Positions 5,391 to 6,932 of a stretch of 6,932 nt of DNA are shown here, in pieces. Below the pieces are notes generated by a model that saw only the letters and a list, made by a program, of their open reading frames with translations, had not been told where the DNA came from and did no database searches. A program made the position numbers and the translations under genes. The stretch is taken from the NCBI GenBank assembly GCA_013824385.1, contig PNNU01000183.1, positions 1 to 6,932 of the forward strand, written 5' to 3'. Numbering within the stretch: the first letter of the stretch is position 1; each line of letters begins with the position of its first letter. This DNA is from Anaerolinea sp. Its GTDB lineage: Bacteria; Chloroflexota; Anaerolineae; Anaerolineales; Anaerolineaceae.

Positions 5391-5462
5391 GTGGCTTTAG
5401 CTCAATGGCAGAGCATCGCACTGTGGATGCGAGGGTTGTGGGTTCAACCCCCATAAGCCACC
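5391..5462 (+). tRNA. tRNA-His (anticodon GUG)
   Basis: The full cloverleaf folds by eye. Acceptor GTGGCTT (5391-5397) pairs with AAGCCAC (5455-5461); D stem GCTC/GAGC (5400-5403/5411-5414); anticodon stem TCGCA/TGCGA around loop CTGTGGA (5421-5427) with anticodon GTG at 5423-5425; five-base variable loop 5433-5437; T stem GTGGG/CCCAT with loop TTCAACC (5443-5449). The discriminator is C (5462) and the base before the acceptor, 5390, is G, so the histidine-specific G(-1):C73 pair is genome-encoded and the mature RNA should begin at 5390. The CCA tail is not encoded (CCT follows). The gene is 33 bases after hisS. Confidence 0.97.
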
Positions 5463-5466
5463 CCTG

Positions 5467-5504
5467 ACAAAAAAACAGACTTCGAAAGAAGTCTGTTTTT
5501 TTGT
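5467..5504. terminator. Bidirectional intrinsic terminator
   Basis: A perfect 17-bp inverted repeat (5467-5483 and 5488-5504) surrounds a GAAA loop. The GC-containing core CAGACTTC/GAAGTCTG is flanked by seven A at 5469-5475 and seven T at 5496-5502. It follows tRNA-His by four bases and ends three bases before the stop codon of the opposing gene, so it can end transcription from both sides. Confidence 0.93.
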
Positions 5505-5507
5505 TGG

Positions 5508-6416
5508 CTAATTGCATCTAAAAAAGCCTTCCAACCAATCACACCCGTTATTCAGACAGACCGTTGGATCTTTAATATCTGAACAGGTTAATGATTGAGG
5601 TTTTGATGTAGGTGAAGCGGTTGGTGTCAATGTTGGACAGTAGGGGATTATTATTTCTGCAATAGTGCAATCATTGGGTAACAACTGTGATCCAATACAT
5701 ATATTTTGATCAGAATTGTAGAGAAGATTTGTTGGGCAGTTATTTTTGGGTAAAACAGGTGAGTCACAACATCCTTTGGTGGTATTGAAATTTAGATCCT
5801 TTTCGCATGGGGTATTGACACATGTCTCTGGTGAATTGGATAACATACAATTATTTAAAGGCATACACGCTGAAGACAAATTGGATTCGATCGAATAGTA
5901 TCCGATAAGGCAGCCTCCCATAATAGGGTCATTCAAAGGTAAACATCCATAAGGTGGTACATCCAGAAAATCATTTGGACATGGAGGCTCTGGTAATTTC
6001 GGATACGCGGATTCGCAAAACTTCGAATTTTGATCCAATTGATAACCGGTTGGGCAGGTTTGCGTGACATTGGGGGCATTGATGGCATGACAATAACTCA
6101 CGTTGACTTTTATACCTTGTGCCATGCCCGGAAAGGTACATGTGTATCTGTTTCCACCATTTGTGAGTTGAGTAATCTCGCAAGAAAGTGGTTGTGAATT
6201 GGCGGTCATGGAATGGAGCACATTTCCCAGACAACCCGCCTGGTTGATATCCACTCCATATGATGCCTTTCCACTTATTAATTGACAATAGCCTGTTACA
6301 GAAGCAGAGGAGCATGGAAAAGGTGTAGAAGTGGATTGAGTTTTGATTGGATTGTTCATTGCCATAACCTTGCAAGGTTGCCCTATTTTCAGAGCTGATT
6401 CGGTGGATGGATCACC
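5508..6416 (-). other. Cysteine-rich tail region of the FGE-like protein
   Basis: Within the FGE-like gene, this segment encodes the 303 residues after the catalytic-fold domain. Four loosely repeated units begin Cys-Pro or Cys-Leu and close with a cysteine 12-14 residues later: CPTGYQLDQNSKFC, CPNDFLDVPPYGC, CLIGYYSIESNLSSAC and CPTNLLYNSDQNIC. The last 24 residues before the final Asn form a separate C-x8-C-x4-C-x8-C module. The pattern resembles extracellular disulfide-rich domains; I cannot name a family. Confidence 0.6.
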
Positions 6417-6932
6417 TGATAAAACACAACGAAATCCTAAATCAGAGGTTTGTTTTTCTGGTTCTTGAGCAAACCTAAGAATTGAACTAATCTCATCTTT
6501 TGCGGATTTATAGCTTCCGCCTCGATATACTCTTTTTGTTCCGCTCATGGGGCCAGTGGGATTGGCGGATGGAGAAGAAGCATAATACTCTTCTGCGTAC
6601 CAATCGCCGACCCATTCAAAGACATTCCCGACCATATCGAAGGCTTTGAAATCACTGGCACCGTAGGTTAAGGATCCAACTTCATATGGTTCTGCTGGTT
6701 CACGACAACCCTTAAAATTTGAATAATCGCAATTTGGTTTATTCCCGCCCCAAGGATAAATCTTGGCTCCCACACCACGGGCAGCGGCTTCCCACTCGGC
6801 TTCAGTTGGCAGACGGGATTGTATAGAAGTGCAGTACTCACGAGCCTGAAACCATGAAACACCAACCACCGGATGATTTGCATCATAAAGATTTTCATAC
6901 CAATAAGGTATATCCTGTTCTTGAGTTGGAAG
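5508..6932 (-). CDS. Secreted FGE/SUMF1-like protein with cysteine-rich tail, C-terminal part
   Basis: An open frame of 474 residues runs from the right edge to a TAG stop; its start is not in the window. The V/M at 6867-6869 is an ordinary valine, because the frame continues upstream with family-typical NHPVVGVSWFQAREYC. Residues 1-171 are an FGE-sulfatase (SUMF1) fold: RLPTEAEWEAAARG (40-53), YPWG (59-62), MVGNVFEWVGDWY (100-112), RVYRGGSY (134-141) and LGFRC (165-169). The two cysteines that make true FGEs catalytic are absent from the segment after GGSY, so a binding or structural role is more likely. The remaining 303 residues hold 26 cysteines, several in CP-x-x-type repeats, then a Pro/Thr-rich linker (about 432-445) and a four-cysteine module at the end. 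This implies an exported, disulfide-bonded protein. Its function is unknown. It converges on tRNA-His. Confidence 0.85.
   Translation of the reverse strand, partial: LPTQEQDIPYWYENLYDANHPVVGVSWFQAREYCTSIQSRLPTEAEWEAAARGVGAKIYPWGGNKPNCDYSNFKGCREPAEPYEVGSLTYGASDFKAFDMVGNVFEWVGDWYAEEYYASSPSANPTGPMSGTKRVYRGGSYKSAKDEISSILRFAQEPEKQTSDLGFRCVLSGDPSTESALKIGQPCKVMAMNNPIKTQSTSTPFPCSSASVTGYCQLISGKASYGVDINQAGCLGNVLHSMTANSQPLSCEITQLTNGGNRYTCTFPGMAQGIKVNVSYCHAINAPNVTQTCPTGYQLDQNSKFCESAYPKLPEPPCPNDFLDVPPYGCLPLNDPIMGGCLIGYYSIESNLSSACMPLNNCMLSNSPETCVNTPCEKDLNFNTTKGCCDSPVLPKNNCPTNLLYNSDQNICIGSQLLPNDCTIAEIIIPYCPTLTPTASPTSKPQSLTCSDIKDPTVCLNNGCDWLEGFFRCN

Noticed and set aside
5971..6375. 134-residue open frame on the minus strand inside the FGE-like gene
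   Set aside because: It is in another frame of a clearly coding region, has no recognisable domain, and reads like out-of-frame sequence rich in Cys, His and Trp.
1..6932. CRISPR arrays, insertion sequences, attachment sites
   Set aside because: I saw no regularly spaced direct repeats, transposase-like protein or long terminal inverted repeats. The tRNA-His 3' end is not duplicated elsewhere in the window.

Overview
The window looks like the chromosome of an anaerobic, non-model bacterium. My best guess is Chloroflexota of the Anaerolineae type. The guess rests on three things: the style of the histidyl-tRNA synthetase, a secreted formylglycine-generating-enzyme (FGE)-like protein with a Pro/Thr linker, and a NuoE-type hydrogenase or dehydrogenase operon with signalling genes. 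It comes from recalled family knowledge, not from a search.

Left two thirds (1-3925, all minus strand, so read right to left): DRTGG-domain protein 1, a CBS-pair/anti-sigma-type ATPase fusion, DRTGG-domain protein 2, a PHP-family phosphoesterase, a gap of about 245 bases, then a NuoE/HndA-like [2Fe-2S] subunit, a small GHKL-fold ATPase, and the first 20 codons of what looks like an HndB-type [2Fe-2S] ferredoxin-like protein that leaves the window at the left edge. This is the front end of an NAD(P)H-linked, probably electron-bifurcating, [FeFe]-hydrogenase-type operon. The flavin subunit (NuoF/HndC/HydB) and the catalytic subunit would be expected just outside. The four genes upstream form a compact signalling or energy-sensing cassette of unknown biochemical role. 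I consider that cassette and the operator-like palindromes upstream of nuoE the most interesting parts of the window.

Middle (3926-5504): a short divergent promoter region separates the cassette from hisS on the plus strand. hisS is followed after 33 bases by a tRNA-His(GUG) gene, so the synthetase and its cognate tRNA sit together. Both appear to have extended -10 promoters of the form TGnTAAAAT. A perfect 17-bp inverted repeat with A and T tracts closes the unit and should stop transcription from both sides.

Right end (5508-6932, minus strand): the C-terminal 474 residues of a large, probably exported protein. It has an FGE/sulfatase-modifying-factor-like domain that lacks the catalytic cysteines, then about 300 residues of cysteine-rich sequence ending in a Pro/Thr linker and a small four-cysteine module. 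Its start lies beyond the right edge.
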